This document shows positions 1-8,402 of a DNA stretch of 33,644 bases, piece by piece. The position numbers and the translations under genes were made by a program. The stretch's first letter is position 1; each line of letters starts with the position of its first letter. The notes beneath the pieces were generated by a model. The model did no database searches and was not told the origin of the DNA. It saw nothing but the letters and a program-made list of their open reading frames with translations. The DNA comes from an uncultured Lachnobacterium sp. (lineage in GTDB: Bacteria; Bacillota; Clostridia; Lachnospirales; Lachnospiraceae), in assembly GCA_937889225.1 (NCBI GenBank), contig CALAST010000031.1, forward strand, positions 1 to 33,644. The letters run 5' to 3'.

Positions 1-43
1 ACATAAGTCTACACCATCGGTTTATTTCTTGTCTGTTAACCTC

Positions 44-54
44 TGTACAGTAAC
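44..54. repeat. TGTACAGTAAC motif, possible end of a MITE-like element
   Basis: The 11-mer TGTACAGTAAC here is identical to the right-hand end of the structured element at 14785-14795, and TACAGTAAC occurs again at 33076-33084. This copy could be the right end of another such element whose left part is outside the window. No coding region is visible in bases 1-90. Confidence 0.35.
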
Positions 55-93
55 TATTAGATATTGAGTTATAACAAAAATGATTTTTTGTTA

Positions 94-122
94 TTGCAAA
101 ATATGAAAAAAAATGTTAAAAT
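94..122 (+). promoter_or_regulatory. Sigma-A-type promoter for veg
   Basis: TTGCAA (94-99), a 17-base spacer and TAAAAT (117-122), with an extended -10 TGT just before the -10 box. It lies about 120 bases ahead of the veg start, leaving a long A/T-rich leader. Confidence 0.65.
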
Positions 123-245
123 GTAAATTCTAGATGTTTAAAACATCCAATATGCGATGGTATTTATATTTCTTAAATCATGAATTTGAGAGAACATAAA
201 TGACATTGTGTGTTGAAAAAATATGTGATTTATAGGAGGTACCAT

Positions 246-488
246 ATGCAACACAAAGACATCTCCAAGGTACGTGCATCTGTGAAACAGCAATGCGGAA
301 ACAGGGTTATGATACAGTTAGACCGTGGACGTAACAAGGTAGATATTCAGAAAGGGACCCTTCAGCAGGCGTATCCAAGTGTATTTACTGTATTAGTAGA
401 TGATGAAAACGAAGGAAATCCGCCACAGTTATTATCGTTTAGCTACACCGATATTATTACAAAAGATATTCGCATGAAGCTTTGCTAA
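246..488 (+). CDS. veg: Veg family protein
   Basis: An 80-residue basic protein matching the Veg/DUF1021 family of Firmicutes, which is usually 80-90 residues. Family-like features are the start MQHKDISKVR, the central GNRVMIQLDRGRNK and the C-terminal half with SYTDIITKDI. In Bacillus Veg is strongly expressed and has been linked to biofilm matrix control; its biochemical role is not settled. The start at 246 is preferred over an in-frame upstream codon at 210 because AGGAGG lies about 7 bases before it and the protein then begins where the family does. It is followed at once by a hairpin terminator that overlaps the ribosome site of the next gene. Confidence 0.9.
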   Translation: MQHKDISKVRASVKQQCGNRVMIQLDRGRNKVDIQKGTLQQAYPSVFTVLVDDENEGNPPQLLSFSYTDIITKDIRMKLC

Positions 489-500
489 AGTCATAAAAAT

Positions 501-553
501 CCTTCACATTGAATATGTATTGATATACAGGCATTCAATGTGGAGGTTTTTTT
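501..553 (+). terminator. Terminator hairpin that contains the next gene's Shine-Dalgarno
   Basis: A 14-bp stem (501-514 with 533-546, one G-U pair), an 18-base loop and a run of seven T (547-553). The last bases of the 3' arm, TGGAGG (541-546), are also the ribosome site of the SPOCS gene starting at 554. The same hairpin could therefore end veg transcripts and mask translation of the next gene in read-through RNA. Confidence 0.7.
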
Positions 554-2080
554 ATGGAGTTAAATAAGCATATATGTAATCAATTAGTGGAAAAGGACTA
601 TGCATTTGCCCAGATTACGCTAGATGATGACTATATTGTAAGGGACAATAAGCCGGATGTGATAAGGGCAATTTATACGAAGGGGCATATTACTTTAGAG
701 GATACAAAAATAGGAAATCAAGTAGTATGGATTACAGGGAAACTGCATTTTCATACGTTATACCTGAGTGATGATGAGAATCGAAGATTGGAATCTGTTT
801 TTGGGGAAGTGCCGTTTCAGGAGAAACTGATGATGGATAATGTGACCGAGAAGGATGAAATTTCTGTGGATGCAAAAATAGAGGATTTATCAGTTGGGAT
901 TATCAATTCCAGAAAACTGGTCATTCGTGGTGTGCTGAATTTATCGGGCAGGGCATTAGAAGAACAGCAAAGCGAAATTAGCTGCATGATTGCAGAGGGG
1001 AATGGATATGAGCAGAAAACGCAAGAAGTCAATATGCTGTGTCTGGTGGATGCAAAAAAAGATATGATACGCATACAAAAAGAATTGGTGCTTCCGGGAA
1101 GCAAGTCAAATATCGGAGAAATTATTTTTTACAATGTGGACTTTTTTAATGAGGAAATCCGACCAAAAAGCGAAGGTTTGCAGATACAGATGGATGCAAG
1201 GGTATGGGTATTATATCGAAGCGAAACGACAGGGGAGTATGAATATTTTGAAACGACAGTACCTGTTACGGGAAATATAGAAAGTGACTATTTGACAGGT
1301 GATGAGATTTTTTGGAATAAAGTAGTGCCATTGGAAGTTCTGGTAGAACCACGGGCAGATTATGATGGGGAAAGCAGGATGCTTGGTTTGGAGATTGCAT
1401 TATCTGCGGAGGCAGAATTCTATCGGGAAGAAAGCTGTGAAATGCTCATAGATGCGTATTCTTTGGAAAATGAACTTATTTTGGAAAAAGAGCCGGCAAA
1501 AGTCAGCCATTTTCTGATGAAAAATCTTTCAAAAGTGCGGATTTTAGAGCAGGAGCATCTTGAGCCAAATCAGGAAAAAATATTGCAGATTTGCGGAAGC
1601 AGCGGAACGGTTAGCGTGGATAGGATAAAGAGATTAGAAAATGGCATGTTATTGGAAGGGCTTTTACAGGTACATATTTTATATAATACAACAGCAGATT
1701 CTATGCCGATTGCCCATTGTCAGACACACATTCCATTTGAGCAATTAATTGAAATGAATGGGGGTTCCGAAGATACAATGGTTCGAATGGATGCAAAGTT
1801 AGAGCAGCTTCAGGTCAATTTGTTGGATAACACGGAGTATGAAGTAAAGGCAGTTATTCAGGTGGTATTATTTGCGAGAGAACCGATAGAATTTTCGAAT
1901 GTCACAAATATGATAGAAACGCCAATAGATATAGAACTTCTGAAAAAACAACCGGGAATGATTGGATGTATTAGGCGAGGCGGAGAAGATATGTGGGACA
2001 TTGCGAAAAAATATCATGCTTCTACCGAGAATATTATAGAAATGGGGGATAAAGTATTAATTGTAAAGCAGGTTCGATGA
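554..2080 (+). CDS. sipL: SPOCS/DUF3794 and LysM protein, SipL-like spore coat factor
   Basis: A 508-residue protein built of repeated SPOCS (DUF3794) beta-rich domains and ending in a LysM-like domain (about residues 460-508, with RRGGEDMWDIAKKYHA and a final DKVLIVKQV). This is the architecture and length of SipL of Clostridioides difficile, which binds the ATPase SpoIVA through its LysM domain and is needed to lay the coat on the forespore. No signal peptide or membrane segment is seen, as expected for a mother-cell cytoplasmic protein. The start at 554 has GGAGG 7 bases upstream, inside a terminator hairpin. Its own terminator follows at 2097. The domain call is firm; equivalence to SipL is inferred from architecture. 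Confidence 0.8.
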   Translation: MELNKHICNQLVEKDYAFAQITLDDDYIVRDNKPDVIRAIYTKGHITLEDTKIGNQVVWITGKLHFHTLYLSDDENRRLESVFGEVPFQEKLMMDNVTEKDEISVDAKIEDLSVGIINSRKLVIRGVLNLSGRALEEQQSEISCMIAEGNGYEQKTQEVNMLCLVDAKKDMIRIQKELVLPGSKSNIGEIIFYNVDFFNEEIRPKSEGLQIQMDARVWVLYRSETTGEYEYFETTVPVTGNIESDYLTGDEIFWNKVVPLEVLVEPRADYDGESRMLGLEIALSAEAEFYREESCEMLIDAYSLENELILEKEPAKVSHFLMKNLSKVRILEQEHLEPNQEKILQICGSSGTVSVDRIKRLENGMLLEGLLQVHILYNTTADSMPIAHCQTHIPFEQLIEMNGGSEDTMVRMDAKLEQLQVNLLDNTEYEVKAVIQVVLFAREPIEFSNVTNMIETPIDIELLKKQPGMIGCIRRGGEDMWDIAKKYHASTENIIEMGDKVLIVKQVR

Positions 2081-2096
2081 GGTAAAGGGGTATAAT

Positions 2097-2133
2097 GGAA
2101 AACCTTGGGAAATTCCGAGGTTTTCCATTTTTT
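2097..2133 (+). terminator. Rho-independent terminator after the sipL-like gene
   Basis: A 12-bp stem, GGAAAACCTTGG (2097-2108) with CCGAGGTTTTCC (2115-2126), one G-U pair, a six-base loop GAAATT, then ATTTTTT. Confidence 0.85.
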
Positions 2134-2166
2134 CCTGTAAAAAACAGTAGTATTTTTTCGTATTTG

Positions 2167-2175
2167 TGTTATCAT
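2167..2175 (+). promoter_or_regulatory. Possible extended -10 promoter for the NlpC/P60 gene
   Basis: TGTTATCAT is an extended -10 (TGT plus TATCAT at 2170-2175) in the gap after the sipL-like terminator. No good -35 is visible 17 bases upstream, so the call is weak. It would give a leader of about 150 bases. Confidence 0.3.
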
Positions 2176-2335
2176 AGAAATAGTTGTTGTTCGAAAAGTT
2201 AAGCCGATATTTGTATGTCTCAGCTTTGGAAAATTAACTAAATAAAGAGAAAAATTCGGATTTTGAGCAATTATCTTCGTGTAGTTTGGGGACAATAACA
2301 GACAAATTAGGATATAAGTACTATGGAGGAAAAGG

Positions 2336-3652
2336 ATGAAAGTCAAAAGCTATAAGATGAAACAAAAGATAAAAAGAACGGTAGCCATTTTGTTGACAGG
2401 GGCAATTCTTATGGCAGTCCCGGTTGTGGATAAAAATTATGGAATTTCTTTTGGAGAAAGGGAATTGGTTTACGCATCCAGTGCAGAAGATAAAAGAGAT
2501 GAGGCACAACAAAATTTAGACAATGTGCAAAATGAAATGGATAATTTAGAAGCACAGCAAAATGAGGTACAGGAAGAACTAAGTGAAAAAGCTGCTGCAT
2601 TGAGTGACCTTTTAGCAGACAAAAAGATATTGGAAGAGGATATTGAAAAAACGCAGGTAGCCATTGACCAAGCGAAAGTGGATTTGGAAGTTGCAAAGAA
2701 ACAGGAAGAAGAAGAATATGAGGCAATGAAGCTTCGTATTCAGTATATGTATGAAAATGGTGCGGCAGAGTCTGTGTGGACAGCTATTTTTGAATCGGAT
2801 GGCATTGCAGATATGTTAAATCGTGTAGAGTATGTGACACAGGTACATAAAACAGACAGAGAACTTTTAGCAGCATATAAGGAAACGGTTGCACAGGTAG
2901 AAGAATTGGCCGCAACATTAGAGTCAGAAATGAATGACTTGACAACCATGCAGGAAGTTTTGGCACACCAAGAGTCAGAACTGGAAGCTGCTATGGCACA
3001 GCTCAAAGCAGAAGTGGCTGATTTTGAAGAACAGTTAGCATCTGCACAAAGACAAGCAGATGCATATGCGGCAGAAATAACAAGACAGAATGAGATTATT
3101 CGTCAGGAAGAATTGCGTAGAGAACAAGAACGTCAGGAAGCATTACGCAGGGAGCAGGAACGTCAGGAACAATTACAGCAGCAACAACAGCAGCAAAACT
3201 CCAATAATAATTCAAATACAAATAATGGAAATGGTTCGACTAAGCCAAGCACAAATGGCAGTTCTGATTTAAATGACTCTAGCAAAGACCCTGCATTTAC
3301 ATCGGGCGTTTCCGGTACAGAATTGGTGAATTATGCATTGCAATTTGTAGGAAATCCGTATAAATGGGGTGGAAACAGTTTAACAAATGGTTGTGACTGC
3401 TCCGGATTTGTGCATCTTGTTTATAAACATTTTGGAATTTCCGTTCCAAGATATTCGCAGGCATTTAAAACAGTAGGACAAGCTGTAGCATATGAGAATT
3501 TAAAAGCAGGTGATATTGTAGTTTATCCGGGACATGTTGCGATTTATATTGGCAATGGTAAAATCGTAGAAGCACAGTCTACAAAGGCAGGCATTACAAG
3601 TTCAAGAAGAGTAAATTGCAGCACGATTACAGCGATTCGTCGAGTTCTGTAG
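2336..3652 (+). CDS. Secreted NlpC/P60 peptidoglycan endopeptidase with coiled coil
   Basis: A 438-residue cell-wall hydrolase. Residues 1-46 are a signal peptide (basic start, hydrophobic stretch, YASSAED at the likely cleavage area). About residues 47-250 form a long coiled coil like CwlO/PcsB. A charged R/E/Q stretch, a poly-Q run and an N/S/G-rich linker lead to a C-terminal NlpC/P60 domain (about 325-438). The catalytic Cys355 sits in DCSGF and His400 in PGHVAIY. Such enzymes cut stem peptides during growth or division; in CwlO/PcsB the coiled coil keeps the enzyme inactive until FtsEX activates it, which I infer here from architecture only. GGAGG precedes the start. It is flanked by non-coding DNA, so it is probably a single gene. 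Confidence 0.88.
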   Translation: MKVKSYKMKQKIKRTVAILLTGAILMAVPVVDKNYGISFGERELVYASSAEDKRDEAQQNLDNVQNEMDNLEAQQNEVQEELSEKAAALSDLLADKKILEEDIEKTQVAIDQAKVDLEVAKKQEEEEYEAMKLRIQYMYENGAAESVWTAIFESDGIADMLNRVEYVTQVHKTDRELLAAYKETVAQVEELAATLESEMNDLTTMQEVLAHQESELEAAMAQLKAEVADFEEQLASAQRQADAYAAEITRQNEIIRQEELRREQERQEALRREQERQEQLQQQQQQQNSNNNSNTNNGNGSTKPSTNGSSDLNDSSKDPAFTSGVSGTELVNYALQFVGNPYKWGGNSLTNGCDCSGFVHLVYKHFGISVPRYSQAFKTVGQAVAYENLKAGDIVVYPGHVAIYIGNGKIVEAQSTKAGITSSRRVNCSTITAIRRVL

Positions 3653-3780
3653 ATTTTGCGTAGTTGCTTTATAAGTGGTAAGGGATGGCGGAGTAGACGA
3701 TTGGTAATCAAGTCGTGGATATATATTTCATGAAGTGCACTGTTTTATAGGTGTAAGTATATGTTAGGGTAATTGGAAAA

Positions 3781-4455
3781 ATGAAATACTTTATAAATAG
3801 CATGAAAAAATTTATCGTTTTATGGGTGCTGGCATTTGGTATGTTATTGTTGGCATTAGCGTCTATTGCAGATACGAAAGGAAAAAGTGCGATTGTATAT
3901 AGCGAGTCCTTGGAAGAAACAATTGCTACCGTGCAAGGACAGCCGTTGACACTTCGGGATTTTGCAATTTATGTGGCACATCAGGAAATGGAAGTAGAAT
4001 CGCAAGCATTGGCATATGACGATAAAGACACAAATAAGTATTGGAATATCTATACAAACGAAAAATTTATTCGCTATGCCGCAAGAGATGCAGCACTTGG
4101 CATGGCAATCCATGATGCATTGTTTTATCAACTTGCAGAAGAAATGCAGTTATCGTTAACTTTGGAAGAACAGGCATATGTTGCGAATGATGTGATGGAT
4201 TTTTGGGCGGATTTGGTGGATAAAGAGAAAGAACAAAGACTTGGAATCCAAAAGGAAGATGTAGAAATTGCATATCAAAAAATTGCATTAGCGGAAAAAG
4301 CACAATTTATTTATGCTGAAATGGATAGTGTGAAATATGAAGATTATAATTATGGAAAAGATGCGTACGAACGTTTTCTTTCCAATTATGAATATACAGT
4401 GGAAGATGCGATAGTGGACAGATTAAGTTTTGGCAATATCACATTGGAACACTAG
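3781..4455 (+). CDS. Membrane-anchored protein with a SurA-N/PrsA-like helical domain
   Basis: A 224-residue protein with one N-terminal membrane anchor or signal (residues 9-28) followed by an outward-facing helical domain. The stretch EETIATVQGQPLTLRDFAIYVA resembles the start of SurA/PrsA-type chaperone domains, but there is no parvulin (prolyl isomerase) domain, so it would be at most a chaperone-only relative. The ribosome site at 3781 is poor; an ATG at 3802 is an alternative start. The gene lies 15 bases ahead of map, so the two may be co-transcribed. I do not recognise a specific function. Confidence 0.6.
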   Translation: MKYFINSMKKFIVLWVLAFGMLLLALASIADTKGKSAIVYSESLEETIATVQGQPLTLRDFAIYVAHQEMEVESQALAYDDKDTNKYWNIYTNEKFIRYAARDAALGMAIHDALFYQLAEEMQLSLTLEEQAYVANDVMDFWADLVDKEKEQRLGIQKEDVEIAYQKIALAEKAQFIYAEMDSVKYEDYNYGKDAYERFLSNYEYTVEDAIVDRLSFGNITLEH

Positions 4456-4470
4456 AAAAGGGTGTGAAAT

Positions 4471-5346
4471 ATGGCAGTAAAAATAGGAAGAAATGAGCCG
4501 TGTTGGTGTGGAAGCGGAAGAAAGTATAAGATATGTCACGCGGCATTTGATGACAAAATTGCAAGATTTGCGGCACAAGGGCATATTGTGCCATCCAGAG
4601 AGATTATTAAGACACCGGAGCAGATTGCAGGTATTAAAGAAAGTGCAAAAATCAATATTGCAGTCTTGGATTATATTGAGGAGCATATTCATGCAGGCAT
4701 GAGCTTGGCAGAAATCGATAAGATTGTATATGATATGACGACCAAACGAGGCGGCATTCCGGCACCGCTGAATTATGAGGGATATCCGTATAGTGTCTGT
4801 ACATCCGTAAATGACCAGGTGTGCCATGGCTTTCCTTGGGAAGATGTAATTTTAAAAGAAGGTGATATCGTAAATGTAGATTGTTCTACGATTTTAAACG
4901 GGTATTTTAGTGATTCTTCCAGAATGTTCTGCATTGGCGAAGTAAGCCCGGAGAAAAAACGTTTGGTAGAAGTTGTAAAAGAATGTGTAGAATTAGGATT
5001 AAAAGAAGTAAAACCGTGGGGATTTTTGGGTGACATGGGACAGGCAGTACATGACCATGCTTATGCAAATGGCTATACCGTTGTGCGTGAGATTGGTGGA
5101 CATGGCGTAGGACTCAAATTCCATGAAGACCCATGGGTAAGTTACAACAGCAAACGTGGTACGGAAATGTTAATGGTACCTGGGATGATTTTTACAATAG
5201 AGCCTATGGTAAATATGGGCGGTGTAGAGATTTTTATTGATGAAGAAAATGGCTGGGAAGCCTATACCGCTGATGGAAAACCATCTGCACAATGGGAAAT
5301 CATGGTGCTTGTAACAGAAGATGGTGCAGAAGTATTGTGTTGGTAA
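4471..5346 (+). CDS. map: Methionine aminopeptidase type I with N-terminal SEC-C zinc motif
   Basis: A 291-residue enzyme that removes the initiator methionine from nascent proteins. Residues 6-23 form a SEC-C motif (GRNEPCWCGSGRKYKICH), a small zinc-binding module often found on clostridial MAPs and thought to help ribosome association. The pita-bread catalytic domain carries all five metal ligands: Asp137 and Asp148, His211 (GGHGVG), Glu244 (TIEPM) and Glu276 (WEIMVL). His119 in CHG is the usual substrate-contacting residue. The length exceeds the roughly 250 residues of simple MAPs because of the SEC-C extension. It starts 15 bases after the preceding gene. Confidence 0.95.
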   Translation: MAVKIGRNEPCWCGSGRKYKICHAAFDDKIARFAAQGHIVPSREIIKTPEQIAGIKESAKINIAVLDYIEEHIHAGMSLAEIDKIVYDMTTKRGGIPAPLNYEGYPYSVCTSVNDQVCHGFPWEDVILKEGDIVNVDCSTILNGYFSDSSRMFCIGEVSPEKKRLVEVVKECVELGLKEVKPWGFLGDMGQAVHDHAYANGYTVVREIGGHGVGLKFHEDPWVSYNSKRGTEMLMVPGMIFTIEPMVNMGGVEIFIDEENGWEAYTADGKPSAQWEIMVLVTEDGAEVLCW

Positions 5347-5376
5347 ATAATAGAAAAAATGGGTATAACTATGGTG

Positions 5377-5419
5377 TGCAAAAATCCTATTGCGAAGCAA
5401 TTTGGAATGGATTTTTGCA
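5377..5419. repeat. Two-tier hairpin between map and the hydrolase gene
   Basis: A perfect 11-bp outer stem, TGCAAAAATCC (5377-5387) with GGATTTTTGCA (5409-5419), encloses an inner 5-bp hairpin ATTGC-GAA-GCAAT (5389-5401). No T-run follows on the plus strand, so it is not a classical terminator, though it may act as one or as an RNA processing site. Confidence 0.55.
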
Positions 5420-5466
5420 TCGTAATTATGAAGATACTGAATAATTACAAATAGGTGTGAGCAGTA

Positions 5467-6294
5467 ATGGCAAGAAAGACAAATCAGCTGAAAATGAATA
5501 GTAGCGAAAAGAAAGTTATTACGATATTGGCAATAGCGGCTGTTTTTAGCGTATTGGTATGTGGCGGTTTGTTTTATATCAATGATTTTTATAAAGCAAC
5601 GGAAACAGCAGATACAGCCATGTTTGGTAATGAACAGGTGACTGTAACGGAAAAAGGAAAATATTATCTTTTCGACTTAGCAGAAGAAGTTGTTGAGGAA
5701 CAGAGTACGCAGCAAGATAAAGGGGATGGAACAGAAAGTGAATCAAGTGCACAACAAAAGGGCGTCATATTTTATCCGGGTGGAAAAGTAGAAGAAACAG
5801 CGTATGCTCCTCTTTTATTGGAATTAGCCGAAAACGGTTATGAAGTATATCTTGTAAAAATGCCGATGAAATTGGCTGTTTTTGGTATGAATCGGGCAGA
5901 AGAAATTATGGCAGAGGCTTCTCATATAACGGAATGGACAATGATGGGACATTCGTTAGGTGGAGCAATGGCAGCTTCTTTTAGTGCAGGGCATGATGAG
6001 CAGGTGGATAAATTAGTATTGCTTGCCGCATATAGTACAGAGGACTTAACAGACAAAGACATGGATGTGTATAGTTTTTATGGTACGGAAGATAAAGTTT
6101 TAAATATGGATAAATATCAGGAATATTATGGAAATCTTCCGGAAAATGTAGTGGAAGAAGTCATTGATGGCGGAAATCATTCCGGATATGCTTATTATGG
6201 AGAACAGGATGGCGATGGAGAAGCCTCTATTTCCAGAGAAGAACAGCAGGAATGCGTATTGGATGTGTTGTTGCAGTATGAGGTAAGGAAATAA
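5467..6294 (+). CDS. Membrane-anchored alpha/beta hydrolase
   Basis: A 275-residue protein with a basic N-terminus and one membrane segment (about residues 17-38), then an extracytoplasmic alpha/beta-hydrolase domain of the short abhydrolase_5 kind. The nucleophile elbow is GHSLGG with Ser163. The likely catalytic His is His238 in GGNHSGY. The acid is probably the Asp in YGTEDKV. The insertion EQSTQQDKGDGTESESSAQQK (about 77-97) is a low-complexity loop. The substrate cannot be told from sequence. The start has AGGTG upstream. The CYTH gene follows after only two bases, indicating an operon. Confidence 0.8.
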   Translation: MARKTNQLKMNSSEKKVITILAIAAVFSVLVCGGLFYINDFYKATETADTAMFGNEQVTVTEKGKYYLFDLAEEVVEEQSTQQDKGDGTESESSAQQKGVIFYPGGKVEETAYAPLLLELAENGYEVYLVKMPMKLAVFGMNRAEEIMAEASHITEWTMMGHSLGGAMAASFSAGHDEQVDKLVLLAAYSTEDLTDKDMDVYSFYGTEDKVLNMDKYQEYYGNLPENVVEEVIDGGNHSGYAYYGEQDGDGEASISREEQQECVLDVLLQYEVRK

Positions 6295-6296
6295 GA

Positions 6297-6782
6297 ATGA
6301 GTTTAGAAATTGAACGTAAATTTATGATAGACGATTTCCCAAAGCATTTAGAATTACTCAAAAGTGCGTATGTGGAACAGGGATATATATGTGCAGAGCC
6401 GGAAGTGCGGATTCGTCATGGCGTAGATGAAATGACCGGAAAGGAAAACTATACGCTTACAATAAAAGGAGAAGGCACACTAAGTCGTGAAGAAATCGAG
6501 ACGGATGTGGATAAATCCTTTTATGAAAATGTGGTGCAGTTTATAAATAGGCCAATGATAACAAAGAAGTATCGTTGTTATTTATTGGAAGGCTATCGCT
6601 TGGAAGTGAGTCTGGTAGATGAAGGAACAAAGCATGAATTTTGTTATGCAGAAATTGAATTTCCGTCTGAGGAAGAAGCGAATGCTTTTGTAAAACCGGA
6701 TTTTCTGGGCGAAGAAGTAACAGAGGATGAAAGTGGAAAAATGATTACTTACTGGGTGGAAACACGATTAGGCAATAGTTAG
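6297..6782 (+). CDS. CYTH domain protein (triphosphate tunnel metalloenzyme)
   Basis: A 161-residue protein that is entirely one CYTH domain. The diagnostic ExExK motif is at the N-terminus (EIERKF, residues 4-9), and charged residues of later strands include VRIRHG, TLTIKGEG, KYRCYL, LEVSLVDEG and YAEIEF, which line the tunnel. Family members hydrolyse inorganic triphosphate or thiamine triphosphate, or make cAMP; stand-alone bacterial forms are most often triphosphatases, so that is the best guess. It is translationally close (2 bases) to the preceding hydrolase and ends the unit before the hairpin at 6807. Confidence 0.85.
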   Translation: MSLEIERKFMIDDFPKHLELLKSAYVEQGYICAEPEVRIRHGVDEMTGKENYTLTIKGEGTLSREEIETDVDKSFYENVVQFINRPMITKKYRCYLLEGYRLEVSLVDEGTKHEFCYAEIEFPSEEEANAFVKPDFLGEEVTEDESGKMITYWVETRLGNS

Positions 6783-6806
6783 ATATATGAAGTAGAAATG
6801 AAGAAT

Positions 6807-6843
6807 GAGGCATAGATATGGTAGGTTGCTATATCTATGCCTC
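6807..6843 (+). terminator. Hairpin after the CYTH gene, probable terminator
   Basis: A perfect 13-bp stem, GAGGCATAGATAT (6807-6819) with ATATCTATGCCTC (6831-6843), and an 11-base loop. The downstream tract (AAAGAAATTTTGGTTTT) is only partly T-rich, so termination strength is uncertain. Confidence 0.6.
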
Positions 6844-6881
6844 AAAGAAATTTTGGTTTTCGTCCTATGTGATTTTTTTGT

Positions 6882-6907
6882 GCTATTCGGTTATGAGCAA
6901 GTAGCGA
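6882..6907. repeat. Dispersed 26-bp repeat, copy A
   Basis: Matches 25 of 26 bases with 33025-33050 inside the integrative element (shared core TATGAGCAAGTAGCGA). Just downstream is a small hairpin GCGGAT/ATCCGC (6910-6928). The surrounding gap 6783-7139 otherwise shows only a TATAAT (6985-6990) without a good -35 and no gene. Confidence 0.6.
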
Positions 6908-7139
6908 ATGCGGATTGCGAATATCCGCTTGACCTGAATTTTATTTATGGAGTATTGAGATAAACCGTTGTTATTTGAATATACTATAATAGATAAGAAT
7001 AGATATTGTAAATATATATTTGTTGCAATGGGGAGAGTGAAAGTTGAATGCAGAATAAATCATTCTAAGTGGTAGGGTGGAAAATTTTTCTGTCCGTTTT
7101 ATTTGCAATAAGTAAGATTTGGCATATTTAGGTGAGCAT

Positions 7140-8330
7140 ATGAAATTTTATGAAAAGATAAAAGAAAACATACCGACAATTATTTTAGTAATTTTGTTTT
7201 TATTGGTTGTAGTAGTTGTTGGAGTTTGTATACAATTACATAATAAATTAGAAGAACTGGGAAACCAGCTCATGTATTTGCAAGATACGAACAGTATTTT
7301 GAATGAGGGAATTTTTAGTTTACAGGCGAATATTGAAGCAGCGTTAGAAGAAGAAGCCAGCTTGATTGAGAATTATACGGTAGAAGTGGTTGGCATGGAT
7401 TTTGAAAAAGGAACTTATCAGGTAAAAGTATCTGTAGTTCCAAAAGAGTATTCAGATAATACAAGAACAAGTGTGTTTTTTGGAGTGAATGAGTTTCCAC
7501 TTGTGTTAAATCGCTATAGTTTTGAAGGGACAATAGAACTGCCTTTTTCTGATGCATATGATGGGAACATGACATTTCTTTTTTCGAATGGAGATAAGAA
7601 GAATACTGAAATTGCAAAGGATTATGTTGGAATTCAGACTAGACTGCAGGAACTTTTATATGGCTCAATTGAGAAGATTCCGAGTTATCGAAATGGTCAA
7701 TTAGCATTTAATCATTCGGTAGAATATAGCTTAAATGAGTATGATGGTCGTGAATATGAAAGTCTGGAATTGGTGCTTATGGCAGATGAAGATGAGCTGG
7801 AAGTTGTTAATCTTTTGGCAGAAAATATAGTGATGGATGAAGAACGTGTTGGAGAAGAAAATACCGAAGACTTAGAGCCAAATGACGAAAGTGCCCGGCA
7901 AGAAGATGGGGATGGAGATGATAGCAGTAATTCCGTAAATTTTCCAAATACCAATGAAAATGGTGCTGATACAGATGGTGCAAACGATGGAAATAATATA
8001 AGTACAGATAATACTAATGATGAAAATGATGAGAATTCGAATACTACAAATGACGTAAGCGGAAATAATACGGATGTTAATCAAGAGGAAACAGAACCTG
8101 TTTTGGGCAAATCGGGAATGGTTCAATTTGTGAAAAATATACAAATGGAAGAAGGCAAAAATGTGCGTCTGTTCCTTCGAGCAAAAAATGAAGCAGGATT
8201 TATTTTAGAATATGATTTGTTTTCCGCGGTTACATCACAGACCGGTCCAAATGGATATGAGGAAACGGAGGATTATTTTATATCAGATTATACGATTTAT
8301 GATGAAAAAAGGAATGGGTTGAAATTATAG
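7140..8330 (+). CDS. Unknown membrane-anchored protein with acidic Asn/Asp-rich linker
   Basis: A 396-residue protein I cannot assign to a family. One membrane segment (about residues 12-34) is followed by a short coiled coil (about 35-75, LEELGNQLMYLQDTNSIL), a beta-rich domain (about 80-235), a very acidic N/D/G/T/S-rich low-complexity stretch (about 240-335), and a C-terminal beta-strand region. The layout suggests an extracytoplasmic sensor-like or structural protein. The start at 7140 is chosen because AGGTGAG precedes it; an in-frame TTG at 7119 lacks a ribosome site. No co-directional gene is close upstream; the methyltransferase starts 72 bases downstream. Confidence 0.65.
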   Translation: MKFYEKIKENIPTIILVILFLLVVVVVGVCIQLHNKLEELGNQLMYLQDTNSILNEGIFSLQANIEAALEEEASLIENYTVEVVGMDFEKGTYQVKVSVVPKEYSDNTRTSVFFGVNEFPLVLNRYSFEGTIELPFSDAYDGNMTFLFSNGDKKNTEIAKDYVGIQTRLQELLYGSIEKIPSYRNGQLAFNHSVEYSLNEYDGREYESLELVLMADEDELEVVNLLAENIVMDEERVGEENTEDLEPNDESARQEDGDGDDSSNSVNFPNTNENGADTDGANDGNNISTDNTNDENDENSNTTNDVSGNNTDVNQEETEPVLGKSGMVQFVKNIQMEEGKNVRLFLRAKNEAGFILEYDLFSAVTSQTGPNGYEETEDYFISDYTIYDEKRNGLKL

Positions 8331-8402
8331 TGAAAATTTTTTGTGGTAAAGCGGACGCTCGAAATCTGCGTAGGGACAGATAAAATAATATAGAGGTGAA
8401 AA

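Noticed and set aside
3653..3780. A tRNA or small RNA in the gap after the NlpC/P60 gene
   Set aside because: No cloverleaf, no TTC-loop sequence and no clear hairpin; I see nothing supportable there. No tRNA or rRNA gene was seen anywhere in the window.
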